This document shows positions 37,486 to 44,933 of a stretch of DNA of 64,000 nucleotides, piece after piece (position 1 is the first letter of the stretch; the number at the start of each line of letters is the position of its first letter). The position numbers and the translations under genes are program-made. The stretch covers positions 248,001 through 312,000 of the forward strand of contig NZ_BMYD01000003.1 in assembly GCF_014652095.1 (NCBI RefSeq), written 5' to 3'. The notes beneath the pieces were generated by a model that did not search any database, was not told where the DNA came from, and saw only the letters and a program-made list of their open reading frames with translations. The DNA comes from Cognatilysobacter bugurensis (GTDB taxonomy: Bacteria; Pseudomonadota; Gammaproteobacteria; Xanthomonadales; Xanthomonadaceae).

Positions 37486-38283
37486 ATGGCCGTCAAGATC
37501 GAAAAGAAAATCAAGGGCTACGCCGTCGTCACCCCCGAGGACAAGGCGAAGGAAGCGAAAGCCGCGCAGCCCGCGCCGCGCGCCGAGCCCGAGGCGCGCC
37601 CGGCGGCCGAGGTGATCCAGATGCACGAGCGCGTCGAGCGCCCGGACGTGCTCATCGGCTCCACGTACAAGATCAAGACGCCGCTCGTCGAGCACGCGAT
37701 GTACGTGACCATCAACGACATCGTGCTCAACCCCGGCACCGAGCACGAGCAGCGCCGCCCGTTCGAGGTGTTCATCAACTCCAAGTCGATGGACCACTTC
37801 CAGTGGATCGTCGGCCTCACGCGCATCATGTCGGCCGTGTTCCGCAAGGGCGGCGACGTCACCTTCCTCGTCGACGAGATGAAGGCCGTGTTCGACCCGC
37901 GCGGCGGCTACTTCAAGGCCGGCGGCGTGTACATGCCGTCCCTGGTCGCCGAGATCGGCGCCGTGGTCGAAGACCACCTCAAGTCGATCGGCATGATCCA
38001 CGACCCGGAAATGAGCCTTGAAGCCCGCGCGCTCATCGCCGAGAAGCGCAAGCAGTACGACGCGCTCACCTCAAAAAAAAACTCTGACGTAAGCCCGGCG
38101 GGCGACCTGTTCCCCGAGCCGCGCGTGCACGCCGAGCCGCGCAGCGAGGACGTCGAAGTCACCGGCGAAGGCGCGAGCTTCCCGCCCTCGGCGGTGATGT
38201 GCCACAAGTGCAACCAGAAGGCCGTGGTGATCATGGATGGGTGTGCGACTTGCTTGAACTGTGGGTATAGCAAGTGCGGGTGA
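37486..38283 (+). CDS. nrdJb: NrdJb, C-terminal TSCPD and cysteine-tail part of class II reductase
   Basis: A 265-residue protein equal to the C-terminal part of single-chain class II reductases. Residues about 55-185 resemble the TSCPD domain (YVTINDIVLNPGTEHEQRRP, FINSKSMDHFQWIVGLTR). The end carries a zinc-ribbon-like cysteine tail: CHKC near residue 242 and CATCLNCGYSKCG at the extreme C-terminus, which re-reduces the active site. The linker between them contains a nine-adenine run (38073-38081), encoding Ser-Lys-Lys-Asn, where slippage would truncate the protein. The first 45 residues are charged and poorly conserved-looking. Its partner NrdJa lies 1.5 kb upstream. Confidence 0.9.
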   Translation: MAVKIEKKIKGYAVVTPEDKAKEAKAAQPAPRAEPEARPAAEVIQMHERVERPDVLIGSTYKIKTPLVEHAMYVTINDIVLNPGTEHEQRRPFEVFINSKSMDHFQWIVGLTRIMSAVFRKGGDVTFLVDEMKAVFDPRGGYFKAGGVYMPSLVAEIGAVVEDHLKSIGMIHDPEMSLEARALIAEKRKQYDALTSKKNSDVSPAGDLFPEPRVHAEPRSEDVEVTGEGASFPPSAVMCHKCNQKAVVIMDGCATCLNCGYSKCG

Positions 38284-38350
38284 GCATAAAATAGGAAATT
38301 GAACTGGATCAATCTTTCTAAGTGCTTGGGTTTTTCGGTGAGAGGCAACC

Positions 38351-39778
38351 GTGAGATCAGATTTCGCGTGGTGCTACGGTTTAGATAAAGCAAGGCTCTC
38401 GGAGCTATGGGGGCGCGCTCTTTTCGTGTTCGACACGAATGCGTTGTTACACCTTTACCGGGTTCCTGACCAGGCACGAGCTGAGACAGTCGCATTGTTG
38501 AAGCAGTTATCTGATCGGATTTGGATTCCTTATCATGTTGGACTTGAGTTTCAGCGTAATCGGCTGGGTGTAATCGTATCTCAGAGGCAGCTCGTAGATG
38601 ACACGCTGAAAGAGTGCCAAGACGCTCTTGCAGTCGTAAGAGGTCGCGTTGAAAAGCTCGACTTGGATCGACAAGGGATTGATGTTCGATCTGCTCCGCT
38701 TCTTGAGGCGCTGGAAAACGCACACAGCAACCTAAGTGACGCAGTCAAGAAAGCGCAAGACAAGCAACTGGCGCTATCTCATGCGGACAGCGTCCGCGAT
38801 TCAATTGATGAGCTGTTTGCAGGAAAGGTGGGGCCGCGGCCCGCTGACCAAGCTGCGGTGGAAGAGCTGCAACGAGAAGCAGATGAAAGGTACTCGTTGC
38901 GCGTTCCTCCCGGGTTTAATGACTTAGACAAGGATCGCGACCCGAAGAGTGCTCGTTTTGTAGCTGACGGGCTAACCTACTCAAGGAAATGCGGTGATTT
39001 GATTGTTTGGCGGCAAACACTGGAGCACGTTCGGTCTATCGGCTCGAATTCGGTAATTTTTATTACGTCAGATAAGAAGGACGATTGGTGGCTGCAGGTC
39101 CAGGGGAAGACCATCGGGCCCCATCCGGAACTTGTTGCGGAGATGCGGCGGGTTGCGGGGGTTGAGAACTTCTGGATGTACTCGCTTGTGCAGTTTGTCG
39201 AGTATGCGAACAATCAAGTAGGTCAGGCGGCGCAGGTGTCTACCGAGTCGCTCGATGAGTTAAGGGATGTCGCCTCTAGCTTCACCCTGAATGTTCCGAT
39301 TAAACGCTTTTATCGGACATTAAAAGATGAAGTGCGCCTGCCGATTCCGCATCGTGAGGTTAGCGCGGCGGTGCAACGATGGCTCGCTGCGACGGGTAGG
39401 CAATCGGAACAAGGTGAATTTCCAGGTCCCGAGCTTATTTCAGTCGATGACTTCGGTGTCGAAGGGTTTGAGATAAAGCGCCTAGATTCATGGTTGAACT
39501 TAAAGCGACCAAGATACTTACGCCAGATTGCGGATGGGCTCTCTAGTTTGCAAGGTGAAGTTGATCAGCTTCATCTGATTCTGGTTGTTTCGAAGGAGGA
39601 TGCTGGCAAGGCCGTCAGCTCGGGTGGCGGGCATTCCTTGATGGAGTCTGCTGCAGACCTGATCTTGATGGATTCCGGATTAGCGTCAGTGACGGTCGGG
39701 ACGGTTGTCGGAGGAATGTTCAGACCGATTGCAACGCGTCGCCAAGGCGAGGCCGATGGCACAGATGAGCCAGCGTAG
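38351..39778 (+). CDS. PIN_8-like nuclease-domain protein, possible defence or toxin gene
   Basis: A 475-residue protein starting at GTG. Residues 20-290 match the pattern of the PIN-like family PIN_8: the first acidic motif FVFDTNALLHLYR (Asp28), WIPYHVGLEFQRNR (Glu66), CGDLIVWRQTLEH (Asp216) and VIFITSDKKDDWW (Asp241). These could bind the metal ions of an RNase-type active site. The insertion between Glu66 and Asp216 is long and helical. Residues 300-475 form a second domain I do not recognise. Codon use and base composition are clearly AT-richer than the flanking genes, so the gene was probably acquired. Proteins of this family occur in defence-type islands; activity is inference. Confidence 0.8.
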   Translation: MRSDFAWCYGLDKARLSELWGRALFVFDTNALLHLYRVPDQARAETVALLKQLSDRIWIPYHVGLEFQRNRLGVIVSQRQLVDDTLKECQDALAVVRGRVEKLDLDRQGIDVRSAPLLEALENAHSNLSDAVKKAQDKQLALSHADSVRDSIDELFAGKVGPRPADQAAVEELQREADERYSLRVPPGFNDLDKDRDPKSARFVADGLTYSRKCGDLIVWRQTLEHVRSIGSNSVIFITSDKKDDWWLQVQGKTIGPHPELVAEMRRVAGVENFWMYSLVQFVEYANNQVGQAAQVSTESLDELRDVASSFTLNVPIKRFYRTLKDEVRLPIPHREVSAAVQRWLAATGRQSEQGEFPGPELISVDDFGVEGFEIKRLDSWLNLKRPRYLRQIADGLSSLQGEVDQLHLILVVSKEDAGKAVSSGGGHSLMESAADLILMDSGLASVTVGTVVGGMFRPIATRRQGEADGTDEPA

Positions 39779-39792
39779 CCCGTAAGAAAGTT

Positions 39793-39847
39793 GGGGTCAG
39801 GTTTAATAAAAGGGTTAGGTTCATTTCTCGGGAAATTGAACCTGACC
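39793..39847. repeat. REP-like imperfect palindrome between PIN and HEPN genes
   Basis: GGGTTAGGTTCATTT and AAATTGAACCTGACCC are near-complementary arms around CTCGGG, preceded by a partial extra copy (GGGGTCAGGTTTA). A T-rich end (CCCTTTTGTC) could also let it stop transcription. Related copies follow several genes between 38.3 and 46.8 kb. Confidence 0.8.
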
Positions 39848-39876
39848 CTTTTGTCTTCATCAATAAGCATCATGTG

Positions 39877-40656
39877 ATGACTAGTCGAGCAGAGGATTTC
39901 GAGCACCGTCTGAAGAAGCACCCGTTTCTTGCGGCGTTATTTGAAGACATCTCGAATCTGGAGACACGAGCGGGAGGTGCTTCGTTCTATGCGAGCCAAG
40001 AGGAGCTGAATGAGTACACCTTCTACGTGCGCCGCGTTGGCTATGCGCTAGCCCATTTGATCACGTGGACAGAGCAGCTAGATCATTGCATTTATTATAT
40101 TTCCGATTTCAATTACGGCGGAAAAGCTCGGCGCAATGGGATAACACGGGCCGACTATCTCTTGTATACGATCGAAAATTACCTCATCCGATTGCAATCT
40201 ACGTACGACAAAGCGCTACAGCTTACAAATGCGATCTTCCACTTGTGCATCCAGGCGTCGAATGTCAGCCACGCGCTTGTCGTTAGCAATCTTAGAGTGT
40301 CTCGGACAGACGTCCCGGCTCGTCTAAAGGCAGTTAAGCGCGCTATACGTGATAAGCAGCAGGACAGGAATTCGATCATTCATCAGGGATCATTTGAGCG
40401 CGACAAGAAGCTGAGTCGTCTTGAGCTCTTCTATCTGCAAACGAGAGATAGCTGGGCGGCAACCAGTACGGATTTGCCTTTCGAAAACTTCCAGCTAGTT
40501 AGGCGCGACCTGATGCGCGAAGTGCTTCGAGAGAGGAAGGCGGAATTTGGCGCCATCAATGAAAAGCTGTTCTTTGCGGTAGATGAGCTGCTAACCAGCC
40601 TGCAGGCTCACTACCAAATGGAAGCCAAGCGTGTACGTAAGATCGCTTACGATTAG
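39877..40656 (+). CDS. HEPN-domain protein (Cthe_2314-like)
   Basis: An all-helical 259-residue protein. The HEPN RNase signature R-x4-H is present as RNSIIH (Arg164, His169) in a region of the form seen in Cthe_2314-like HEPN proteins, preceded by long helices (VGYALAHLITWTEQLDHCIY, YLIRLQSTYDKALQLTNAIF). The ATG at 39877 was used; a GTG one codon earlier is also in frame. The gene is AT-rich like the PIN gene before it and is separated from it by a palindromic repeat. HEPN and PIN proteins are both common RNase toxins; a joint role in defence is inferred from proximity only. Confidence 0.78.
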   Translation: MTSRAEDFEHRLKKHPFLAALFEDISNLETRAGGASFYASQEELNEYTFYVRRVGYALAHLITWTEQLDHCIYYISDFNYGGKARRNGITRADYLLYTIENYLIRLQSTYDKALQLTNAIFHLCIQASNVSHALVVSNLRVSRTDVPARLKAVKRAIRDKQQDRNSIIHQGSFERDKKLSRLELFYLQTRDSWAATSTDLPFENFQLVRRDLMREVLRERKAEFGAINEKLFFAVDELLTSLQAHYQMEAKRVRKIAYD

Positions 40657-40696
40657 ATATCGACCGAGAAAAAGATCCAAAAAGCGGTCGAAAAAA

Positions 40697-40748
40697 GGGG
40701 GCAGAGTGGTCTTTCTCTCGTCCCTGCTAGAAAGCCGACTCTGACCCC
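40697..40748. repeat. REP-like imperfect palindrome after the HEPN gene
   Basis: Left arm GGGGCAGAGTGGTCTTTCT (about 40698-40716) and right arm AGAAAGCCGACTCTGACCCC (40729-40748) are imperfect inverted copies. A further fragment, ACGACCCTGACCC, follows at 40761-40773. It belongs to the same repeat class as the palindrome at 39793. Confidence 0.78.
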
Positions 40749-40880
40749 GGTTTTTGGAATACGACCCTGACCCGTTGCGCGTATACGGCCGCACACGCAA
40801 CCCACAGTAGAAGCGAGCCGGTAAAGTCCAAACCGGTCCCGCCGCACGACTTGGACGTAAACGTACCCGTGAAGGATCAT

Positions 40881-42104
40881 ATGGACACGAGAAACAAGCT
40901 CGTATCGGTGGTGGCCGCCATGGCCGCGCTGTTCTCCGGCCTGGTTTCGGCCGCAACGCAGGTTGAATCGCGCACCTCGGATGCAGGCGCTGCGCTCGAC
41001 GCGGTCATCGAGCAACGGATGAAAGACGGCGGAATGGTGGGCGTGGGCGCCGCTATCATCGTGGACAAGAAAGTTGTCTGGACCGGGGGATACGGCTTCG
41101 CCGACAGGGAGCGCGCGATCCGGTTCACCCCGGATACGGTCATGAACATTGGATCGATCAGCAAGACCTTTACCGGCGCGGCACTCATGCGCGCTGTCCA
41201 GGAGGGAAAAGTCTCCCTGGACGTGGATATCAACGCGTATCTCCCGTTCAAGGTGGTCAATCCGCATCACCCCGACGAGCCCATCACGCTCAGGCAGCTG
41301 GCGACGCATACCTCCGGGATCACAGATCGGCCATCTGTCTATGAGAGCAACTACCACTTCGGTGGCGGTCCGACAGAGAGCCTCGGCGGGTTTCTGGAGA
41401 GCTACTTCACCCGCGACGGCAGGCACTACTCGGACGCCAACTTCCTCAAGGCCAGGCCCGGTGCGCACCGCGAGTACTCGAATATCGGCGCAGGACTCGC
41501 CGGTTACATCGTGGAGCGCGCCGTCGGCGAGAAGCTGAACACGTATACCGCACGCCACTTCTTCACTCCCTTGGGAATGAGCAATTCGGGCTGGTTTCTC
41601 TCGGAAATTCCGCCCGCGAAGCTCGCACGGTTGTACGTGGCGCAAGGGCCGCGCATTCCGATTCCGCTGTACGAATTAACGACATATCCGGACGGCGGAG
41701 TTCGCACCTCGGTTTCCGATCTCGCACGGTTCTTCACCGCACTGTTGAACGACGGCGAGTACGAAGGCGCGCGGATCCTCGACAAGCCGGCGGCCGGGGA
41801 GATGCTCAGGTTTCAGTACACGAATGCGAACAAGCCTGGCAACGTGAACATCGAAGGGGACGACTCCGTCAACTCCGGCATCTTCTGGGCCACCAAGTAC
41901 GACATCACCCGGATCGGGCATAACGGTTCCGACCCCGGAGTGAGAACGATGATGCTCGCGGATCCGAAGAGGGAGGTCGGCGTCATCCTCTTCACGAACA
42001 CTTCGATGGGCGACGAAGAGAGCGGGTCCTATTTCGAAATCTTCGACGCTCTGTGGGCCCGGGCGGAGCAACTGAAGCGTGAGGCGTCAGGGAAAAGGGG
42101 TTAG
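40881..42104 (+). CDS. Secreted serine hydrolase of the beta-lactamase class C-like family
   Basis: A 407-residue protein with a signal peptide (LVSVVAAMAALFSGLVSAA) and the penicillin-recognising fold: SISK with Ser92 and Lys95, YSN at 199-201, and HNG in RIGHNGSDPG as the third motif in place of KTG. That HxG form is usual in esterases and peptidases of this group (EstB-like) rather than true AmpC enzymes, so a carbapenem or cephalosporin role should not be assumed. The ATG at 40881 has GAAGGA upstream. The last codons and stop (GGGTTAG) lie inside a copy of the repeat that also follows the PIN gene, suggesting the C-terminus was rewritten by the repeat. Confidence 0.86.
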   Translation: MDTRNKLVSVVAAMAALFSGLVSAATQVESRTSDAGAALDAVIEQRMKDGGMVGVGAAIIVDKKVVWTGGYGFADRERAIRFTPDTVMNIGSISKTFTGAALMRAVQEGKVSLDVDINAYLPFKVVNPHHPDEPITLRQLATHTSGITDRPSVYESNYHFGGGPTESLGGFLESYFTRDGRHYSDANFLKARPGAHREYSNIGAGLAGYIVERAVGEKLNTYTARHFFTPLGMSNSGWFLSEIPPAKLARLYVAQGPRIPIPLYELTTYPDGGVRTSVSDLARFFTALLNDGEYEGARILDKPAAGEMLRFQYTNANKPGNVNIEGDDSVNSGIFWATKYDITRIGHNGSDPGVRTMMLADPKREVGVILFTNTSMGDEESGSYFEIFDALWARAEQLKREASGKRG

Positions 42105-42113
42105 GTTCATTTC
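42097..42113. repeat. REP-like repeat fragment overlapping the serine hydrolase stop codon
   Basis: GGGTTAGGTTCATTTC here is identical over 16 bases to the left arm of the palindrome at 39812. Its TAG is the stop codon of the preceding gene. No full right arm is visible. Confidence 0.75.
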
Positions 42114-42186
42114 CTTTCCGCCTCACCCAACGGGGTCTGGCAAGCAGCGTCGAGGCTGATGAGCCCCGCAGTCGGAGAACCAAGCA

Positions 42187-42564
42187 ATGCGCATCGACCA
42201 CATCACGCTGCTCGTGACATCGCTCGACACGTCGATGCGCTACTACGAGGCGCTGCTGCCGCTGATCGGATTCACCAAGCGGGATGACCATGTCTGGACC
42301 GACGGCGACGGCGTCTGCCTGCAGTTCGGCGAGGCGCGTCCCGGGACATCGCGGTACGAGCGCTACGGTGCGGGCATGAACCATGTCGGCTTTGCCGCCC
42401 GCTCGGCGGACGAGGTGGCGTCCGTTCGGGCCGCGATGCAACAGGCCGGCTTCGACGTGCCGGAGCTGCAGCATTTCGGCGACGTCACCGCGCTGTTCAT
42501 GCGCGACCCCGACGGCATCCGCTTCGAGGTCACGTACTGCCCGCCCGGCGTGCCGCCCGTCTGA
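42187..42564 (+). CDS. VOC (glyoxalase/bleomycin-resistance) family protein
   Basis: A 125-residue single-domain vicinal-oxygen-chelate protein. The family pattern is clear: MRIDHITLLVTSLDTSMRYY at the start, NHVGFAARSADEV in the middle and FMRDPDGIRFEVTY near the end. Likely metal ligands are His5, His62 and Glu116-like residues. Members include glyoxalases, dioxygenases and antibiotic-binding proteins; the substrate cannot be told from sequence. It stands alone, 82 bases after the serine hydrolase. Confidence 0.88.
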   Translation: MRIDHITLLVTSLDTSMRYYEALLPLIGFTKRDDHVWTDGDGVCLQFGEARPGTSRYERYGAGMNHVGFAARSADEVASVRAAMQQAGFDVPELQHFGDVTALFMRDPDGIRFEVTYCPPGVPPV

Positions 42565-42768
42565 TAGGGGGCTGCTTCGGAGAGCGGCCCTGAGCGATGA
42601 CCGGACGGCCTGCCCGGAATCACAGCGGTTGTCCCAGCTCAAGCGCTCGATAGACCCGCAACGCCGCGTCCGCAATCGGAAGTTGGGTCACTACCTGCTG
42701 CATGACCTATCGCCAAGGCAGGGTGATCGAATGACCCGGGGGATCGGACGTAGCCAAGTGGAGCCAGA

Positions 42769-42812
42769 AGGGACGGAGGCATTCGAGTCGAGCTAAATGC
42801 CCCCGCCTTCTT
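42769..42812. repeat. Dispersed palindromic repeat (GGACGGAGGCATT type)
   Basis: GGGACGGAGGCATTC and AAATGCCCCCGCCTT are imperfect inverted arms around GAGTCGAGCT. A clearly related block, GGACGGAGCAGTGGAGTCGAG, lies at 44888-44907, in the spacer after the second VOC gene. The rest of the 295-base gap 42565-42859 holds only this and the following terminator. Confidence 0.65.
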
Positions 42813-42828
42813 TGTCGAAGGCCGCTCG

Positions 42829-42856
42829 CGCGGCCTCCGTCTTTTGCGTTGTTCCG
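42829..42856 (+). terminator. Candidate rho-independent terminator
   Basis: AGGCCGC (42829-42835), TCGC loop, GCGGCCT (42840-42846), then CCGTCTTTT. It points rightward, after the VOC gene, and lies just beyond the end of the leftward DUF2846 gene. Confidence 0.6.
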
Positions 42857-42859
42857 AGC

Positions 42860-43333
42860 TTACTTCGCGAGTTTCAGCTTCTTCGACATGCCCATGAACG
42901 TGGCCTCGTCGGACGGCGCCAGGTTCGGACGGCCCGCGACGAGGCCCATGCCCAACGAACCCTTGACGTAGTAGGTCTCGCCCGGCTCGATTTCCATGGT
43001 CAGCAGGTCCTTGGTTTCACCTTGCACGGCGTACTCGTGCGTGCCCGGCTCGACGGCCACGACGAAATACTTGCCATTGCGCAGCTTGCCCAGTTCGGTC
43101 TCACCTTCGCGCACCTTGAAGCCGATGGCCGCGCCCATCATCTTGGACTCGCGGAAGAACACGATCTGGCCCTTGTCGGCGGGCGCGGCGCTGATCAGGC
43201 CGTTGCCGGGCGATACCGCTTCAACGGCCGCCGGTGCAGACGTTGCGGCCGCAGTCTCGGTGTCCTGCGCCATGGCGAACGCGGGGACGAGCAGCACTGC
43301 GCACAGAATCGAACGGGGCATCATCGAACGCAT
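42860..43333 (-). CDS. Secreted DUF2846-family protein
   Basis: A 157-residue exported protein: signal peptide ending in VPAFAMAQ, an Ala-rich linker, then a beta-rich domain with the DUF2846 pattern (GQIVFFRESKMMGAAIGFKV, GKYFVVAVEPGTHEYAV, ETYYVKGSLGMG). The ATG at 43333 has an AGGAG ribosome site, so the longer in-frame reading was rejected. The function of the family is unknown. It is four bases downstream of another exported protein on the same strand, so the two form an operon. Confidence 0.84.
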   Translation of the reverse strand: MRSMMPRSILCAVLLVPAFAMAQDTETAAATSAPAAVEAVSPGNGLISAAPADKGQIVFFRESKMMGAAIGFKVREGETELGKLRNGKYFVVAVEPGTHEYAVQGETKDLLTMEIEPGETYYVKGSLGMGLVAGRPNLAPSDEATFMGMSKKLKLAK

Positions 43334-43337
43334 CGGT

Positions 43338-43946
43338 TTACTCCTGGTTGGATGGAACGTCGGTTGAATCGGTTGGCTCGGTTGATGCGGCAATCGCCGC
43401 GCTTTCGAGCGGCAGATCGGCGACGAGCTTCGCGTGCACGCGGGTGCCCGCTGGGATTTCGATCTCGCGGCCCCGGATGAACATCGCGAACGGGCCGGCA
43501 GCGAATGACACCGCCAGCGCAAGTTCGGCATTGCTCTGGCCGCTCACGCCGAGCTTCAGCCCGCGCAACGCGACCCGCTGTTCGCCATGGGTGACATGGC
43601 GCGCCGCGATAAGCAGTTCACCGGGTTTGCCACCACCGCGCGCGGGGGCGGCATGGACGATTTCCCCGGCGACAGGGGCGTGCAGTTCGATCGCGGTTCG
43701 TCCATCGACGGACAGCGGAGCCGCGAGCCGCATCGCAAAGCGGTCGCCGCGTTTATGCCGTGCGGAATTGAGGGTTTCGAGAATTTCGAGATCGACGGGC
43801 GTGCCGGCCGCGATGCAATCGCAACTCGCAGACGCTTCCCCGGATGCCGGTGCGACGCCGGACGGGTCGCTCAAGGCATCGGTTGATTGCGCGCATGCGC
43901 TGCCCGCCGCGAGCATTGCGGCCAGCACCAGTGTGGTTCGGAACAT
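43338..43946 (-). CDS. Secreted hypothetical protein, partner of DUF2846 gene
   Basis: A 202-residue exported protein with signal peptide MFRTTLVLAAMLAAGSACAQ. The mature part has a cysteine pair (SCDC), a beta-rich core (GTPVDLEILETLNSARHKRG, MRLAAPLSVDGRTAIELHAP) and an amphipathic C-terminal half. The ATG at 43946 has GGGGAAG upstream and was chosen over an in-frame TTG at 43958. The core recalls proteins that set surface or barrier properties near DUF2846, but I cannot assign a family with confidence. It is the first gene of the pair. Confidence 0.76.
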   Translation of the reverse strand: MFRTTLVLAAMLAAGSACAQSTDALSDPSGVAPASGEASASCDCIAAGTPVDLEILETLNSARHKRGDRFAMRLAAPLSVDGRTAIELHAPVAGEIVHAAPARGGGKPGELLIAARHVTHGEQRVALRGLKLGVSGQSNAELALAVSFAAGPFAMFIRGREIEIPAGTRVHAKLVADLPLESAAIAASTEPTDSTDVPSNQE

Positions 43947-43972
43947 CGGCTTCCCCAAGCCTTGAGGTTGGT

Positions 43973-44001
43973 ACGGTAGAGCAACGGCAGAGCAGTGCCA
44001 A
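43973..44001 (-). promoter_or_regulatory. Candidate promoter of the secreted-protein operon
   Basis: On the minus strand, TTGGCA (43996-44001), a 17-base spacer and TACCGT (43973-43978). Transcription would start near 43966, about 20 bases before the ATG at 43946. The 354-base gap 43947-44300 also holds the terminator-like hairpin at 44078. Confidence 0.5.
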
Positions 44002-44077
44002 GCCCCGCCTCGAGCTTAGAAAAGGGGTGGAACTCAGGTCGTCCCAAGTACGCAGGACCCGTGGTCAAACGCGGCGG

Positions 44078-44116
44078 AGGCCGTTAAGTCGGCCTGATCG
44101 GCGTCGGCCTTTTTAT
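44078..44116 (+). terminator. Terminator-like hairpin with alternative pairing
   Basis: AGGCCG (44078-44083) can pair with CGGCCT at 44090-44095 or at 44105-44110, the latter followed by TTTTATT. It points rightward, although no rightward gene lies directly upstream. Confidence 0.5.
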
Positions 44117-44300
44117 TCGTGCGCCGAGGCCGAGCGCAGCGAGCGAACAGAACCACTCCGGGGCCGCGTCATTCATCGTGGGCAGCGGCGCGTTGAGCAG
44201 TTGCTCGTATGCCGAGACGCGAACGGCGCCCGGCCATGCGCGTCGACGCAGGGCGCCCGCGCGGGGCCTAGACTGCGGCCTCCCCACCCGGAGCGCATCC

Positions 44301-44729
44301 ATGGAGACCCAGCAGCTTCACCGCGGTCGCCTGATCGACCACCTGCACCTTGTCGTACGCGACCTCTCAGCAAGCCGACGCTTCTACGACGCGCTCATGC
44401 AGGTGCTTGCCGTGCCGCTTGGCGGCGAGGGCGATGACTACTTCTGGTACGACGAGCTCTTCGTCTCCACCGCCGACAGCGACGCAGCGCAGGGCCGGCT
44501 GACCGGGCGCCACCACCTCGCATTCCAGGCGGGTGACCGCGCGACGGTCGACGCATTCCACCGCGCGGGCTTGGCCGCGGGCGGCACCGACAACGGCGCG
44601 CCCGGCGAGCGGCCCTACCATCCGAGCTACTACGCCGCGTTTCTGCTCGACCCGGACGGCAACAACATCGAAGCCGTGTTTCATGGCGAATCGCGGCGCA
44701 GCGCGTCGTCGGTGGTGGTGACCTTCTAA
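44301..44729 (+). CDS. VOC family protein, second copy type
   Basis: A 142-residue glyoxalase-fold protein. Landmarks are RLIDHLHLVVRDLSASRRFY at the start, HHLAFQAGDRATVDAFH in the middle and FLLDPDGNNIEAVFHG near the end, giving the usual His/His/Glu metal-site pattern. It differs enough from the VOC protein at 42187 to be a separate gene rather than a duplicate. The ATG at 44301 has CCGGAG upstream; the longer frame from 44178 is not credible. A possible -10, TAGACT, is at 44269-44274. Confidence 0.88.
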   Translation: METQQLHRGRLIDHLHLVVRDLSASRRFYDALMQVLAVPLGGEGDDYFWYDELFVSTADSDAAQGRLTGRHHLAFQAGDRATVDAFHRAGLAAGGTDNGAPGERPYHPSYYAAFLLDPDGNNIEAVFHGESRRSASSVVVTF

Positions 44730-44740
44730 GTCGCCACAAA

Positions 44741-44763
44741 ACAGGGCAAGGTCATTTATCTCG
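44741..44763. repeat. Degenerate REP-like repeat after second VOC gene
   Basis: ACAGGGCAAGGTCATTTATCTCG resembles the arm AGGGTTAGGTTCATTTCTCG of the palindrome at 39793, with several changes; a loose right arm (GGGAACCCGACCC) lies at about 44797-44809. It again falls directly after a rightward gene. Confidence 0.5.
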
Positions 44764-44933
44764 TCGAGAGAAGTGCCAGGCGCATTTCTCCGGATGGGGA
44801 ACCCGACCCTCGTGCTTCGTTGCGATCACCATGGGTCCAGGCACGACGCCGCGCATCGAATCCGATCGCGCGGCTGGGATCAAAGAGGACGGAGCAGTGG
44901 AGTCGAGCTGATCGCCTCCCGCCCATTTACCCG

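Noticed and set aside
40881-42104. Antibiotic-resistance beta-lactamase (AmpC)
   Set aside because: The third motif is HNG rather than KTG, as in esterase-type relatives; resistance cannot be claimed.
42769-42812. A tRNA 3' end or attachment site (ATTCGAGTCGAGC)
   Set aside because: It lacks the GTTCRANNC T-loop and an acceptor stem; it fits a dispersed palindromic repeat better.
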